Shown: positions 1-15,604, counted from the stretch's first letter. The stretch is 64,000 bases of DNA from Aquilaria yunnanensis (GCA_039654915.1 CM077599.1:80506001-80570000), one strand, 5' to 3'. The notes: generated from the letters alone by a model not told the origin. Translations and numbers: made by a program.

Positions 1-1155
1 AATAATGTCAATGTTTATCACTAAAGGTTAAAAAACCATCAAATTATAATTTCTAGTGTTAAAGGTTCGGAAAAGCTAGCACAGCCATTAGTAATTTATT
101 TCAGCCTCTAACATTAATTTTAGATGTCAATGCCAAATGAAGTCAATCCTATATATGATTGTTCTTGTTGCTACTGCTGCAATTAAAATAATTAAATTGG
201 TAAATGATATGAAAAGTACAAACTATGTCCCATAATTTAGGATCAATCATACCATGTTTCATAGTGCAATGCCAAACCGTGTCATCCAGCATACTTTGTG
301 GGCTTGTCTTGATTTTGAGCATTAGAATGTTTCTATACCCCTATAAGCCTCGCAACACTCTAAGTATTAAATCTTTACCTATGAATATAATTCTATTTTG
401 ATATCTGACCTTCACATCATTCTAACTTGGTCTTTAATGCCTCAAAAACATCTTATTTTGGTCATTATTGGAATATAATTTCTAGTCATGTAAGTTGAAG
501 GAAAAAAACATTAAAAGAAAACATCCTAGTCTGGACACATTACACTTAGAAGATTTATCTGAACATCTAGGTATTAAATCTTACATGAATTTGATAAAAT
601 TCCCAAATTGTATAGTGTCCATTATCATCAAAATCCCACATTTGATGTTATTCCAACAAGCAAAATTTGAAATAGAATAAGGGAACACCATTATTCTTTG
701 TGATTTGATTCAAATAAGTCAAATTACATGTTTTTTTCTTTTTCTCTCTTGAGATTAGTCAAATCTTTACTTTTTGGGCCCAAGACAATATGCTGAACTT
801 ATGATGATGGTTATCGAGATGTGGAGGATGAGCGATGGGCTAGAGGGAGAGCCAGCGAGAGAGTTAGCGGCAAAGAGGTGAAGGTGCACGGCGGCATGGA
901 TGATGGAAGTAGTCACAAATTTGGGGATAAATGTTATGGGTTAATTTACACTTTAAGTCATTCAGATTATGTGTTTCTATAAATTTTAATCTCATATTTA
1001 TTAGCTTTCCATACCAGTCACTTATTATTATGACATAGGATGCCATGTGGCAGAGTTAGTGCCATATAGGCATTTTCCATCCAAGATAACAACTCAACTA
1101 ACAAAATGGACTGAAATAGGACACATTAGGGAAGGTAGAGGACTTTATGAGGCAT
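1..1155. repeat. 1.15-kb direct repeat, copy 1
   Basis: This stretch recurs almost base for base at 3266-4412; by eye only scattered substitutions and small indels separate the copies. It is AT-rich with no credible gene: the small ORF at 495-680 is identical in both copies because the DNA was duplicated, not because of coding constraint. The right end (about 900-1140) resembles 59,620-59,850 at the right end of a Mutator-like element, so the repeat is probably a transposon piece. Copy 1 may extend left of the window. It stops at GAGGCAT, exactly where an LTR-like sequence begins. Confidence 0.8.
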
Positions 1156-2274
1156 GATAACACTATATGGATCGTTATATGAGTGTCATAAGTGATTCTC
1201 ATAATGATCATGGTATATGTAGTCCTTCGACCTAAGATCATCAAGGTTCCCTACATGTGAGTCACATACTTTGATATTTTCCTTTGTTGCTCGTAACTGA
1301 GTGAACTTGAAGGAGGTCATTGGGTATGCCACTTATCATGCGGAGGGATTTGTATGATCAAGATAGGATTTGTCCCTCCTATGTAACGGGAGTGATATCT
1401 TCGGGCCCCTTGATAGAGTAAGACTTAGAAAAATGCATGGTCATGCTCGGATGAGTTGATATACGATATCAATGTCATCAGTTTAAGTTGGTATACTCGG
1501 TAGTCAAGAAACCAAAGATTGGGCTATACGAAAATGACACATTCCATGTCTCGAGCTTAGTCTTGATATCTTGGACAAAAGGACAATGACATATATCAGT
1601 GATGATCATAAAGGTTTAGTCGAATCATCGACAATCTTGTCACTTGGGTATCAATGATGTGTTGCTAGACACTGCTCATTGTTTATGATCATAAATGTGA
1701 TTTATGATCATTGCCAACGTGGTAAGAGCCTATTGGGTCGCACACATAGAGTTATTTGGATCATTAGAGTGCATGGGCTAATTATTTGGGTTATGGTTTC
1801 ACTTTAATTTCGTATTAATAATGGGCACAAGAGTTTAGCCATTATTAAGCCCAAAATTAAAGCCTAATTGGATTAGGGCTTTGAAACCCATTAGGTCTGG
1901 AAGTTGAGTCTCACTATAAATACAACTTCTAGTAAGAAATTCGCAGGTCTCCTTGCCCTAGCCTCCCAAAAGGACAGCTGCACTCTTCTCTTGCAATTCC
2001 TTGGAGGACGCAAGCTAGCACTGTGAGCGCAAGAGAAACGCATCTGCCGGGACACGGTGGAAGCGTGGTGATCCCTAAAACTCGTGTGGATACCATAGAG
2101 AGCTTGAACATGTCAACTGTTCAAGTTTTGTGATTCGACTCTACAGTTGAGTGAGAGATGTCAACCAAAAATTAGGTATGAAAATTTGTAAACACCCGAT
2201 TTACCCCGTTTCACTTAGATCTTGGAGGGTTTCGGTTAAATTCCGCTGCGCTGTTTGGCTCTCGAAACCCAACA
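1155..2274 (+). mobile_element. Probable solo LTR, copia type
   Basis: The stretch starts TGATAACAC and ends near AACCCAACA. A TATA-like ACTATAAATACAAC lies near 1913-1926, followed by a leader with CTTGAGGACG-like and GCTTGAACATG strings, the promoter/R/U5 layout of a plant copia LTR. The start coincides with the point where the flanking repeat loses homology. No matching 5-bp TSD was found and there is no gag or pol, so it is a solo or truncated LTR. The right end is a guess based on the terminal CA. Confidence 0.5.
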
Positions 2275-3265
2275 TCTTTAACCCAACCCTAACCCACAAA
2301 ATAGGATCAAATTTCAAGTCAGGTTTTAGGTTAAGGTCAAATCCTTTCACCCCTAAATAGAACCTAGATCAATGGTTCAAGCATTATCGACAATGATGTT
2401 AGATGTCCTGAATTGAAATAGACTTTGATTTGATCAGTGAGCTAAGAAATAAGCTTTGGTTAATTGGTCCAAAACTAACGATTGTTGGTGGCGTAGTTAA
2501 GTAGCTCATTAATGGCGTGATGAAGACCAGAGGTGATGGGGCATGAGTCTTCCATTTTCTAATTTATTTTGTTCGAGTAAATTACACGCATTGACCCCAA
2601 CCTTTTAATTATGTTTCTGTTTTAACATTAACCACCATTTTGTTCGTTGTGACTCCCTAATATGGTTAAAATGTTCCATTTTAAACTTTTTTTTGGATGA
2701 AATCCGTTATCTTGGATTAAAAATGATATGTTAGTATATAATTATATAGATAAATACTAGTTTTAATCCCTAAGAATTTTTTCCTTTGCTAGAAAATATT
2801 AAAGCTTTGAAATCTACTAATCATACCATCGTTATCCTCTCATGGACTTACCAAAAACGCAAAGAAGAAGAAGAAAAAAAATCAAAGAAAGTGATTGGGT
2901 GAACAGAAGAGTTGGTTCTTCATCTTCCTCTCACCCCTAGAACTCATCAATCAATCAGCGAATTGGAGGAGAATGGTTGATGTAGCAAACGATAATGTAG
3001 AAGGCCTATTCTATATGGGTGAAGGATCAATTGCATTTTGAATTTGCAATTCTAGATTGAAATTGATTTATTAGGGTTTCTTTGGTCACTTCATTATTGC
3101 TCGCTCGATCTTTGGTTAGTTCTGGAATTTTCTCAAATTTTTTGAATTAATGATCGCTTGCTCAATTTTTGAGTTTTTCTTCATGTTTTATGTAGATTAT
3201 TGAGAAAACACATATTCTTATTCGATGAATATGCTTTTATTCGATGAAAAACCAAATCATTTGGG
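2275..3265. other. Non-coding AT-rich spacer between repeats
   Basis: No gene is supported here. The bases around 2330-2358 end in TTTCACCCCTAAA, which looks like the terminal repeat of a hAT-type MITE whose other end was not found. The rest (for example 2570-2760) has the phrase structure of Mutator-like terminal repeats but no partner arm was identified. Confidence 0.4.
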
Positions 3266-4412
3266 AATAATTTCAATGTTTATCATTAAAGGTTAAAAAA
3301 CCATCAAATTATAGCTTCTAGTGTTAAAGGTTCGGAAAAGCTAACACAGCCATTAGTAATTTATTTCAGCCTCTAACATTAATTTTAGATGTTAATGCCA
3401 AATGAAGTCAATCCTATATATGATTGTTCTTGTTGCTACTACTGCACCTAGAATAATTAAATTGGTAAATGACATGAAAAGTATGAACTATGTCCCATAA
3501 TTTAGGATCAATCATACCATGTTTCATAGTGCAATGCCAAACTGTGTCATCCAGCATACTTTGTGGGCTTGTCTTGATTTTGAGCATTAGAATGTTTCTA
3601 TACCCATATAAGCCTCGCAACATTCTAAGTATTAAATCTTTACCTATGATTATGATTATGTTTTGATATCTGACCTTCACATCATTCTAACTTGGTCTTT
3701 AATGCCTCAAAAACATCTTATTTTGGTCATTATTGGAATATAATTTCTAGTCATGTAAGTTGAAGGAAAAAAACATTAAAAGAAAACATCCTAGTCTGGA
3801 CACATTACACTTAGAAGATTTATCTGAACATCTAGGTATTAAATCTTACATGAATTTGATAAAATTCCCAAATTGTATAGTGTCCATTATCATCAAAATC
3901 CCACATTTGATGTTATTCCAACAAGCAAAATTTGAAATAGAATAAGGGAACACCATTATTCTTTGTGATTTGATTCAAATAAGTCAAATTACATGTTTTT
4001 TTCTTTTTCTCTCTTGAGATTAGTCAAATCTTTACTTTTTGGGCCCAAGACAATATGCTGAACTTATGATGATGGTTATCGAGATGTGGAGGATGAGCGA
4101 TGGGCTAGAGGGAGAGCCAGCGAGAGAGTTAGCGGCAAAGAGGTGAAGGTGCACGGCGGCATGGATGATGGAAGTAATCACAAATTTGGGGATAAATGTT
4201 ATGGGTTAATTTACACTTTAAGTCCTTCAGATTATGTGTTTCTATCAATTTTAATATCATATTTATTAGCCTTCCATACCAGTTACTTATTATTATGACA
4301 TAGGATACCATGTTAGTGCCATACAGGCATTTTCCATCCAAGATAACAACTCAACTAACAAAATGGACTGAAATAGGACACATTAGGGAAGGTAGGGGAC
4401 TTTAAGAGGCAT
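3266..4412. repeat. 1.15-kb direct repeat, copy 2
   Basis: Second copy of bases 1-1155, starting AATAATTTCAATG and ending GAGGCAT. Unlike copy 1 it continues into its own right flank (TTTTTTAAGGTAAGGG), so this copy shows the sequence that the LTR-like element cut in copy 1. It ends about 50 bp before the glucosidase relic and may explain why that gene lacks a 5' end. Confidence 0.8.
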
Positions 4413-4465
4413 TTTTTAAGGTAAGGGACCACTTTATGACGACCCGTAAAGTAAGGTGACTATAT

Positions 4466-7946
<3,481 letters not shown>

Positions 7947-9827
7947 CCCATGATATTTCATCAGAATGAGATTGGAAACGCTAAAATTCTTGTTTAGAAA
8001 ATTATAATAGAAGTTAATAAGTTGGTTCTTCCTGCTATTTGTCTTTTCATTTTTGGTGGAAGTAAGTTTTTTGTAGAAGTACTCGTCAAAGCTGGTGAGT
8101 GTGCACCCCCTCTTCCTCACTCTACACACACACAAGTTGGTGTATGTATATTCATGTATGTCTATATATGTATCTGTATAAGGTGGTGTTTGTGTGTGTG
8201 AAGGACAAGGGATTGCTTTCTGCTCTTCTAACACAATGCAATTGGTGGCAAAAAAGGAAACAAAACAAATAAAGAAGCCATATCGAGCGTATTCTACCTT
8301 GATCACCCAGTGAAGAGTAAGTATAAACCTATGAACATGATAACCTGATTATCAGAAAATTTTGAATGAGATACAAAATTAACAAAAAAGTAAAAGTTCG
8401 AGGACAAGCTTATGCATAAATGTCTTACTTATTTGTTATTTGTCGGTGTGAGTATAGACTGGGTAAATCTAAAACCAAACCTCAACCACCTCTATTGAGT
8501 TAGATTGGTAGGTAACAATTGATCATGGATCACAAGTAGGGGCAGTGCTATATGGGATCGAGTGGTGGCAATTAGCATCATTAAATTTTGAAAAAAATAA
8601 ATAATTGGTGTACGATCTTTTAGAAAATATTCTTTATGACCCCATAAAATTTTGTATGATAACCTCACTCTTTAAAAAGTACATGAAATTAATTTGGATT
8701 GCCTCCACTAAGATAATTTTCTAGCTTCGTATAATTTTCTAGCGCTGCCTCTAGTCGTAGGGTGGTTCTATAGTTGGAAAAACCATCAGTTTTTTTTTTT
8801 AATTTTTGATTCCATATGGAACCAATTCGAGTTGGAATCAACCAAAGGTATAAGTATAAATATTTTATAAGATTTATGATATTACTAAATTGCCCAGGCC
8901 TACTCAGGCAACCTAGATTAAACTTAATGTTGACTTTCCTAGGCCCACTTAGGTATAAAATTATATTATGAGGGTCTTTATGTCTCCTAGATTAAACTTA
9001 ATGTTGAATTTCCCAGGCCCACTCAGGCAACCTCAACTCAGCTTCAATTGATGCTTGCAATCAAAGCCGATGAATCAGTTGGGGCTGGCTGGAGTATACT
9101 GGGGGCGATAGTAGGCAAAGGCGGTAGTGGAAGTGTTGGACTCGGACGGATATGAGCTACCCTTCAAACAATGGCTTGAGAAGGGGATTGAGATGAAGAT
9201 GTAGCCATTGCATTAAATAGTTGATGGAGAGAGATGGGTCACTAGAAAGTAGGGCGATGAGTTGCTATCTTGGAGAATAGTGAAGATGGTTGCGCTTGCA
9301 CATGGGAGAGTGAAAAGGCCTGTGAACCTAATGAGTGGTGGAACCAACATTACTACTAGATTTGAGGGCGGGGGTGAAAATGTATTGGGTGGCTGGCAAA
9401 TGGATAAGATGGTGACGGGCGAGGTTTATGGTGGTCAGTTTGTAAAGTTTTGAAGCACTTAATTTGATGTAGCAATATGTCTTGAATCAAAGCTTTGCTA
9501 GGAACTAAAAAAACCTAGAATTATGCTTTGTTCTTAGAATTGGGTTGGACTTTTTTGAAACCGTGATTATTTCAATTTGTTCGGTTCCACTAATAAGCGA
9601 CCAACCTAACCCATGCCCACTTCTAGTTATTTCCTCATTTGCCTCTGACGGCTTGAGCATGCCATTCGTTGTCTTTCTTTAGTATCTTAGACAAATGATT
9701 TAGATATGAAATTCGATACTCACTTTAAAGGTTAAAACTTGGCAATTAATTGAACCTGGCATCTATTGGCTTTGTGATTTGGAAGAGCCTGCCATGTTCC
9801 TGTTTCCTTGAGCTAGACCACTAGGAG
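7947..9827. other. Intergenic region without a supported gene
   Basis: No ORF here resembles a protein. The stretch has CA/GT-rich segments near 8130-8200 and a degenerate short duplication at about 8893-8960 and 8985-9036, sharing CCTAGATTAAACTTAATGTT and CCCACTCAGGCAACCT. The remaining sequence looks like old, unrecognisable repeat debris. Confidence 0.5.
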
Positions 9828-9931
9828 GTCTGAGGTGCCGTTCCTTTCATCGGCGCAGACAAGTTGTTTGACAAATTGCTTAATTGAAAGTATTCTCATT
9901 TCAGATTGTATTGTGAAATATTTATTGATTA
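9828..9931 (+). repeat. Promoter-proximal direct repeat, copy 1
   Basis: About 100 bp starting GTCTGAGGTGCCG recur at 10656-10757 with roughly 10 percent differences. The two copies flank a MITE-like block and lie just upstream of the dihydroorotase gene. The downstream copy is the one likely to be part of that gene's leader or promoter. Confidence 0.75.
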
Positions 9932-10655
9932 GGGGTGTGCAATTATTCGGTTTTAAACGAAAAAATAAAAATAAAACCAAATTTGTTCGGTCATTTCAGT
10001 TATCACAATTCAGTTATTGATTCGGTTTCAATTATAACCAAATTTTTTTTATCAATTTTCAATTCAATTTTTGGTATCATGAGTGAAAAAATCGGCGACC
10101 GAATTAACCGATTTTTTAAATAACAAGCCTTTGTTATGTATCGGCCTATTAGTATTATATCTTCCAAATTCAGAAGCCCAAATGGTATAATTTAAACAAC
10201 CCAGACGAGTTAACTCTTCCTCAATTCAAAGCCCAAACGAATTAAAAACTAACCCAAACCAAATTGAGGCAGCCGGTGGGCGACGCCGCGACTCTGTGAC
10301 GGTGCATCTTCAGAGAGGGTGAGGCAGCAACGGCCGACGGTAGATTGGTAACTTCAGACAGCGAGCAAGGGTCGCGATTTAGTGGTGACAACGAGAAAGA
10401 AACTCTTGGTTACCGGATTAAACTGCGACAGCAAGGAGATTTTGGTGGCCCCTATGTCAAATTCGAACCGCGTAGAGCAACACCAGATGGATTAAAATGC
10501 AGTTCTCTAGTATGTTTTATTTGCCGATGGAGGTGGAATTTTTAGGGTTTGGAAGCTTAAATTGGTTCTTAACTATTGTGGGTGGAGTAGAATATTTGTA
10601 CTCTGTTTGAATTGCTCTTTTATGGTTCGGAATAGATCCTCTGGTTCGGTTCGAA
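9930..10655. mobile_element. hAT-like MITE remnant and flanking insert
   Basis: The block opens with TAGGGGTGTGCAATTATTCGG, the terminal-repeat style of hAT MITEs that carry reiterated TTCGGTT/AACCGAA motifs. Such motifs fill 9945-10115. The matching right end (ending TTGCACACCCCTA) is absent, so the MITE is truncated. The remaining 10120-10655 is moderately GC-rich, holds no convincing gene, and ends in GGTTCGGTTCG next to the second direct-repeat copy. Confidence 0.45.
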
Positions 10656-10757
10656 GTCTGAGGCACCGTTCCTTTCATCCGCGCAGGCAAGCTGTTCGAC
10701 GAATTGCTTGATTTAAAGTATTCTCATTTCAGATTGCATTGTGAAGCAGTTATTGTA
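10656..10757 (+). repeat. Promoter-proximal direct repeat, copy 2
   Basis: Second copy of 9828-9931, starting GTCTGAGGCACCG and ending 84 bp before the proposed dihydroorotase start codon. Its position suggests it contributes 5' untranslated or promoter sequence. The upstream copy would be a displaced duplicate. Confidence 0.75.
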
Positions 10758-10841
10758 TGTAGTCGGATGCTTCATCTTTTGAAAGCTTGATTCTTTAACA
10801 GAAAACTTACGGGGCCTAAGAGGTGGCCTGCTGGCAGTAGA

Positions 10842-13545
10842 ATGACAAAGACTTTGCTGCTATCGCCTGGTAGTGTACGTTAATTCTTCATGAACAGCCG
10901 GCAGTTTTACTTTTTATTTTCTTTTAATTTATGTATTCTAGAAAGAGAGGATTTTTTTTTGGCTACTGGACTCTACTGAAACTTGAATGGTTGATGAGTT
11001 TGGCAATTGACACACGTGACCCAACTTCAGACCTCGCCTGTTTATAAATTACACTGTGGCATTGCAGGCTTTGATTTATCTCCCGGCAAGATTTGACCGG
11101 TGTAAACGGCTTAGTTGCAGAGCGTCCAACATGGAACTTACTCTAACTAAACCTGACGATTGGCATCTTCATCTCCGTGATGCTGATCTTCTTCAAGCTG
11201 TTCTCCCTCACAGGTCATTTTGCTCTTCCTCTTTGTTTCATAATCAAAAGGTGCAGAATTATCAGTTTGTTCTTAGCCATTGCTATTTTATTGCTCCAAA
11301 CCTAAAGCATTCCTGTGCTTGCAGTGCAAGCCACTTTGGTAGGGCAATAGTAATGCCAAACTTGAAACCACCCATTACTACCACTGCAGCTGCTTTGGCT
11401 TATCGAGATCGCATTTTGAAAGCTTTGCCAGCTGGTAGCAACTTCACCCCATTGATGACTCTATATTTAACAGATACCACTAGTCCTGATGAGATCAAGC
11501 TTGCAAGTAAGTCTAGCACTCCATTTCAGACATAAATTCCAAGAACCTATTGTCGTATTGTAGTTTTGGAGTGAATGACAATATTTCATTTTTGCCTATT
11601 GTATGTAACAAGAATACAATATCTCACCTTGGATATTGTGATATTCTGTTTGACATTATACCCGTTCTCAACATATACTGTATACCTGTTCTCAACACAT
11701 ACTGTATAACAAGAATACAATATCTCACCTTTAGGCAAAAAGAGTTCAACTTATCCTGGTGATGCTGTCGTGGGAAATTTGTATAGATTGAAATGGACTC
11801 CTGCCTTTTCTCCAGTTCTGGTTCCAGCTTGCCACTTTGAATTTATAGTTTCTCTAAAAGTAATGAAAATATCATATTGGCAGGAAAAAGTGGGGCAGTT
11901 TTTGCTGTCAAGCTGTACCCTGCTGGTGCAACTACAAATTCTCAAGATGGTGTCACAGACCTTTTTGGGAAATGTCTTCCTGTCCTTGAGGAAATGATGG
12001 AGCAGAATCTGCCTTTGCTTGTAAATTTACGTTCTAACAAGATTACTTCAAGTGATCGAATGTAAAAATTCAAGGAGTTTTCATATATTTCTTTAATGCT
12101 TTTGACATGAAATAAAGTCTGTTCGAATGACAATATAATGCTATACATTTCACTTGGCATCTGGAACCATGAGGGGCCTGAATAGAGTTCAATGCTGTGT
12201 TATATTATCAGGCATTGGAGTTGCCTTGGGACCAAAATTCTATAACCTTTTCTATGCTTTATTATAAGAATCAAGGCCCGTAGTGTCAAGGCCCCTAGTT
12301 CTCTTTACTGGCTCATACTGGCAGGTTGGAATTTCCTTGCCTGACGTACATGACTTTCACATTAGGTCCATGGAGAGGTTACTGATCCTACTGTTGATGT
12401 ATTTGATCGAGAGAAAGTCTTCATTGATAGAGTTCTGCAACCCTTAATTCAAAGACTTCCAAAGTTGAAGGTTGTAATGGAACATGTTACTACTATGGAT
12501 GCTGTTAAGTTTGTCGAGTCCTGTGAAGAAGGTACTTTATCTCTGTATTAATTATTGAGTCTCTCGGCTCTTGCCTTTAGTCGATTAACTATCTCTACCT
12601 ACATGTTCAATGTAGGGCGTGTAGCTGCAACAGTTACTCCACAGCATCTTCTTCTCAACAGAAATGCCATCTTCCAAGGAGGACTGCAGCCACATAACTA
12701 CTGCCTTCCAGTACTAAAAAGAGAAATTCATAGTATGATTTTGTGTTAATTTTAAGTAGCTTTTTTGCATTATTATGTCTATTTTAGAGCTATTTTTTTT
12801 AATAATCATGACTAATGAGTCTAGAAGTGTCTGGTAAGATCAACCTAAATTCCTTCAGTGAATTAGTTATACTCTCACTGTACTTTATCTGCAAAAGTGG
12901 AGCTTGCTGAGTAAATTTGGGTCATGTGTCGACATGTCTAGAGTAGTTGTCCTTGCAGAGAGTGTCTGAGTTTGCTGATGCTAGGTGTCACCCTTCAGTG
13001 GTCATGCTTCAGTATCAGAGAAGATTGTTACAGTATCTTTATTTCCCTTCTAATGGTTGATTAATCTCTCTTTCTTTATTTAGGAGCGGCTATTGTTGCT
13101 GCTGTGACTAGTGGAAGTAAAAAGTTTTTCCTTGGCACTGATAGTGCTCCCCATGAAAGACGGAGAAAAGAATGTTCTTGTGGTTGTGCTGGCATTTATA
13201 ATGCCCCTGTTGCTTTACCTCTATATGCAAAAATTTTTGAGAAGGTATTAATTTGATAACTCTTTGGTTATTGCAGAAAAAATAAAAACTGTTCACTGTA
13301 GATATCTCCGTTATAACCATAAAAAAAAAAATTTTGCAATTCTCCTACAGGCTGGTGCACTTGACAAGCTTGAACCGTTTACAAGCTTTAATGGGCCAGA
13401 TTTCTATGGCCTTCCAAGGAACATGTCTAAGATTAAATTGGTGAAGGAGTCATGGAAAGTTCCCGAGTCTCTCTCATTTCCATTTGGCGAGATCGTGCCT
13501 ATGTTTGCAGGTGAAACACTTGAATGGCGTTTATGCTTCCCTTAG
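10842..13545 (+). CDS. PYR4: Dihydroorotase, organellar (PYR4 type)
   Basis: Dihydroorotase closes carbamoyl aspartate to dihydroorotate, step three of pyrimidine synthesis; in plants it acts in plastids or mitochondria. Eight exons were placed: 10842-10874, 11068-11213, 11325-11506, 11884-12020, 12366-12531, 12616-12732, 13084-13244 and 13351-13545. All junctions keep frame with GT-AG introns and give 378 residues, the usual plant length. Metal ligands of the single-domain bacterial-type enzyme are present: His44 and His46 in WHLHLRD, the lysine to be carboxylated Lys130 in AVKLYPAG, His168 in VHGE, His206 in MEHVTT, and the catalytic Asp280 in LGTDSAPH. Residues 1-32 are basic and Ser/Leu-rich, like a transit peptide. 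Met33 would give a transit-less form of about 346 residues. The 11-codon first exon is the least certain part. AATAAA at 13649-13654 is a likely poly(A) signal. No lesion is seen. Confidence 0.95.
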
Positions 13546-13679
13546 CGTTTTTGTCTTGATAATCGTCTTTACTGGCATTTAGAAGAAATCATGCTACTAT
13601 TTTTTCAGCCTCTTGTAAACCCTTATCTTTTATTTGCTAAAAATTATGAATAAACAACTATTGTATCTTGTGAGTTTCA

Positions 13680-15029
13680 TTATTCAATCAGTCTATTATA
13701 GTGATGTTTTCTGATGCGTAAATTCAATCGCTGCTTCTCTAGATTACTTATATCCTTATCTGTAGCCTTCAATTCCCTTTTAAGAATTGACATTTCTGCG
13801 CGAATCTTTAGAAGACTCTGTTTGTTCTCTTCCCTTTCTTCATTCAAGTTCTTTTCGATGACCTGCAAGGAAATTATGAAGAGAATCCTCATAAGGTTAC
13901 TGAAACACTAGTTTAAAATGCTCTTCTTTATGACTGCTAGTTAGGTTAGTTGTTCATTTTGGTGAACTAGCACGGTCAAGTATACATGAAACAACAATTA
14001 CCTCTATTTGGTGGATTATGTCCTGCTTGGCCCTTAAGGAATTCCAAGTCTTTCCATTTACAGGTGCTTTTGCAAAGGCTTCCTCCTGTGCCAATTTAAG
14101 TAATTTCTTTTCTTCCTGGATTTTCTTTTCTAAAAGCTCCCAGTTGTTATGGTTACAGGGTAAGAATTGCTGTCTCCCCAACTTCCGAATCTGTTTATTA
14201 TTGGTCCATGAACATTTAGGAAATTAACAAGGGCCACTAAACCATAAAAAAATAACAGTAATAATAAAAATAAATGAAGTGCTATATTAAATTTTTACGT
14301 ATAAAAAAACAAAGAGAAAATCTTACACGATCATATATATCTTGCAGTGATGAAGTTGAATCAGTGTCTACTTTCCTGTGCTTTTCATTGATCTCTTTCA
14401 AGTACTTCCTTTCCTTCTCCAGACTGTTGGTCCCATGACGCATTAGGAAATGCAAATTCTGGGGTTGTGAATTAATGCATAAGCCTCCCTCAGACCCGGC
14501 AAATTCAAAACTGAAAAGTAAAAAAGGAAAAAAAAAAAAAGGAGGAAAACTTATAAAACCATTACATGAACATCAATTCCTTCCTCTGTGACGAACTCTG
14601 TGTTTCTGTATGATTTGTTGCTGGAACACAGTTTATCCAAATCACGTTTCAGATAAGTCAATTCCTGCACCTTCTGCCTCTGTTGGTTTCTCTTCCACTT
14701 CTCTCTCTCCTTCAGCCACTCTATCTCTCTAAGCAAATGTTCTTTATCACACTGCTCAAAATATCAAGCAACAAACGGAAAAAGAATATTTTTTGTTAAA
14801 TGTCAATAGGGTGAGAGGACATTAACTAGATGAATCATTTTCGTAATAAACTGAAAAAAAAAATTATGTTAGTCTAACATCATCCTGTCTTTTGAATTAC
14901 CATTCTCTCCTGTGAGCTCCAAGCAAGTTGGAGCATTTCTTGACCCATCTGCTGAATCAGCTTCTTCATCTCTTCCATTCTGCTGGATTTTGAAATGGTT
15001 TCTTCACTTGGATCTGTTTCAGCTTTCAT
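13680..15029 (-). CDS. Coiled-coil protein, proton pump interactor-like
   Basis: Five exons on the minus strand (15029-14901, 14751-14566, 14458-14327, 14190-14002, 13862-13680) join with all introns in phase 0 and GT-AG borders, giving 272 residues. Nearly the whole protein is charged heptad-like helix rich in Lys, Glu, Gln and Leu; there is no signal peptide or membrane segment. Pieces such as KEHLLREIEWLKERE, SLRAKQDIIHQIE and RELKATDKDISNLEKQ recall the central coiled coil of plant proton pump interactor (PPI) proteins, which bind the regulatory tail of the plasma-membrane H+-ATPase. Those proteins are about 600 residues with extra N- and C-terminal regions that are absent here, so this would be a short relative, or simply an unrelated coiled coil. 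The start ATG at 15029 is the first in frame before exon 1. It faces the dihydroorotase gene tail to tail. The gene is secure; the family is tentative. Confidence 0.85.
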
Positions 15030-15604
15030 GTCAATAGATTTTCACGTATCAGGAGGTGGTAGAACCTACTAATTATGTGGATTATGCACTTCGGACCTCT
15101 GGCTCCGTTGGGTTTAATATATTTGGCGATTGTTTTTTCTCTTTTCTTTTCTTTTCTTTTTTTAAATAATTAATTATTGATTCTGGAACAGAGAGTTGAA
15201 TGCTAGACTTGGACGCCACGCCAAGAAAGTCAACTCCAACCTGTCCTTTGTCCAACTGGCATTTTTTATACTTACCCACTGTGTCTGATATGATTTTGTT
15301 TTTTTTTTTTTCAAAACAAAAAAAAATGCTACTACTACCACTACTAGTAATAATAATACGTAATGTAGCAAAACATCCTTTATCAAAGTAAGACCAGTGT
15401 TATTTATTGATTTGATAGGGACAAGTGTTATTCTAGGGGAGAGCCTAATATTATCAAAAGTAAATTTTTTCTTTTTCTTCTCTGGATGGAATACATAAAC
15501 CTTTCTTCGAAATGAAACGTAAATTGGGCTAGCCTATATTTCTTCTAACCACACAAACATATACATGGACAACATCAACCTATTCATAGACACATCTCTC
15601 TAGT

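Noticed and set aside
1155..2274. Full-length copia element
   Set aside because: No gag, integrase, RT or second LTR could be found within the window; only an LTR-like segment is supported.
495..3945. Identical 61-codon ORFs at 495-680 and 3760-3945 as a duplicated small gene
   Set aside because: The non-coding DNA around both is equally conserved, so identity reflects recent segment duplication and not selection on a peptide.
15174..15391. Small ORFs upstream of the coiled-coil gene as separate genes
   Set aside because: They depend on poly(T)/poly(A) tracts in the spacer between the coiled-coil and bHLH genes and overlap on opposite strands.
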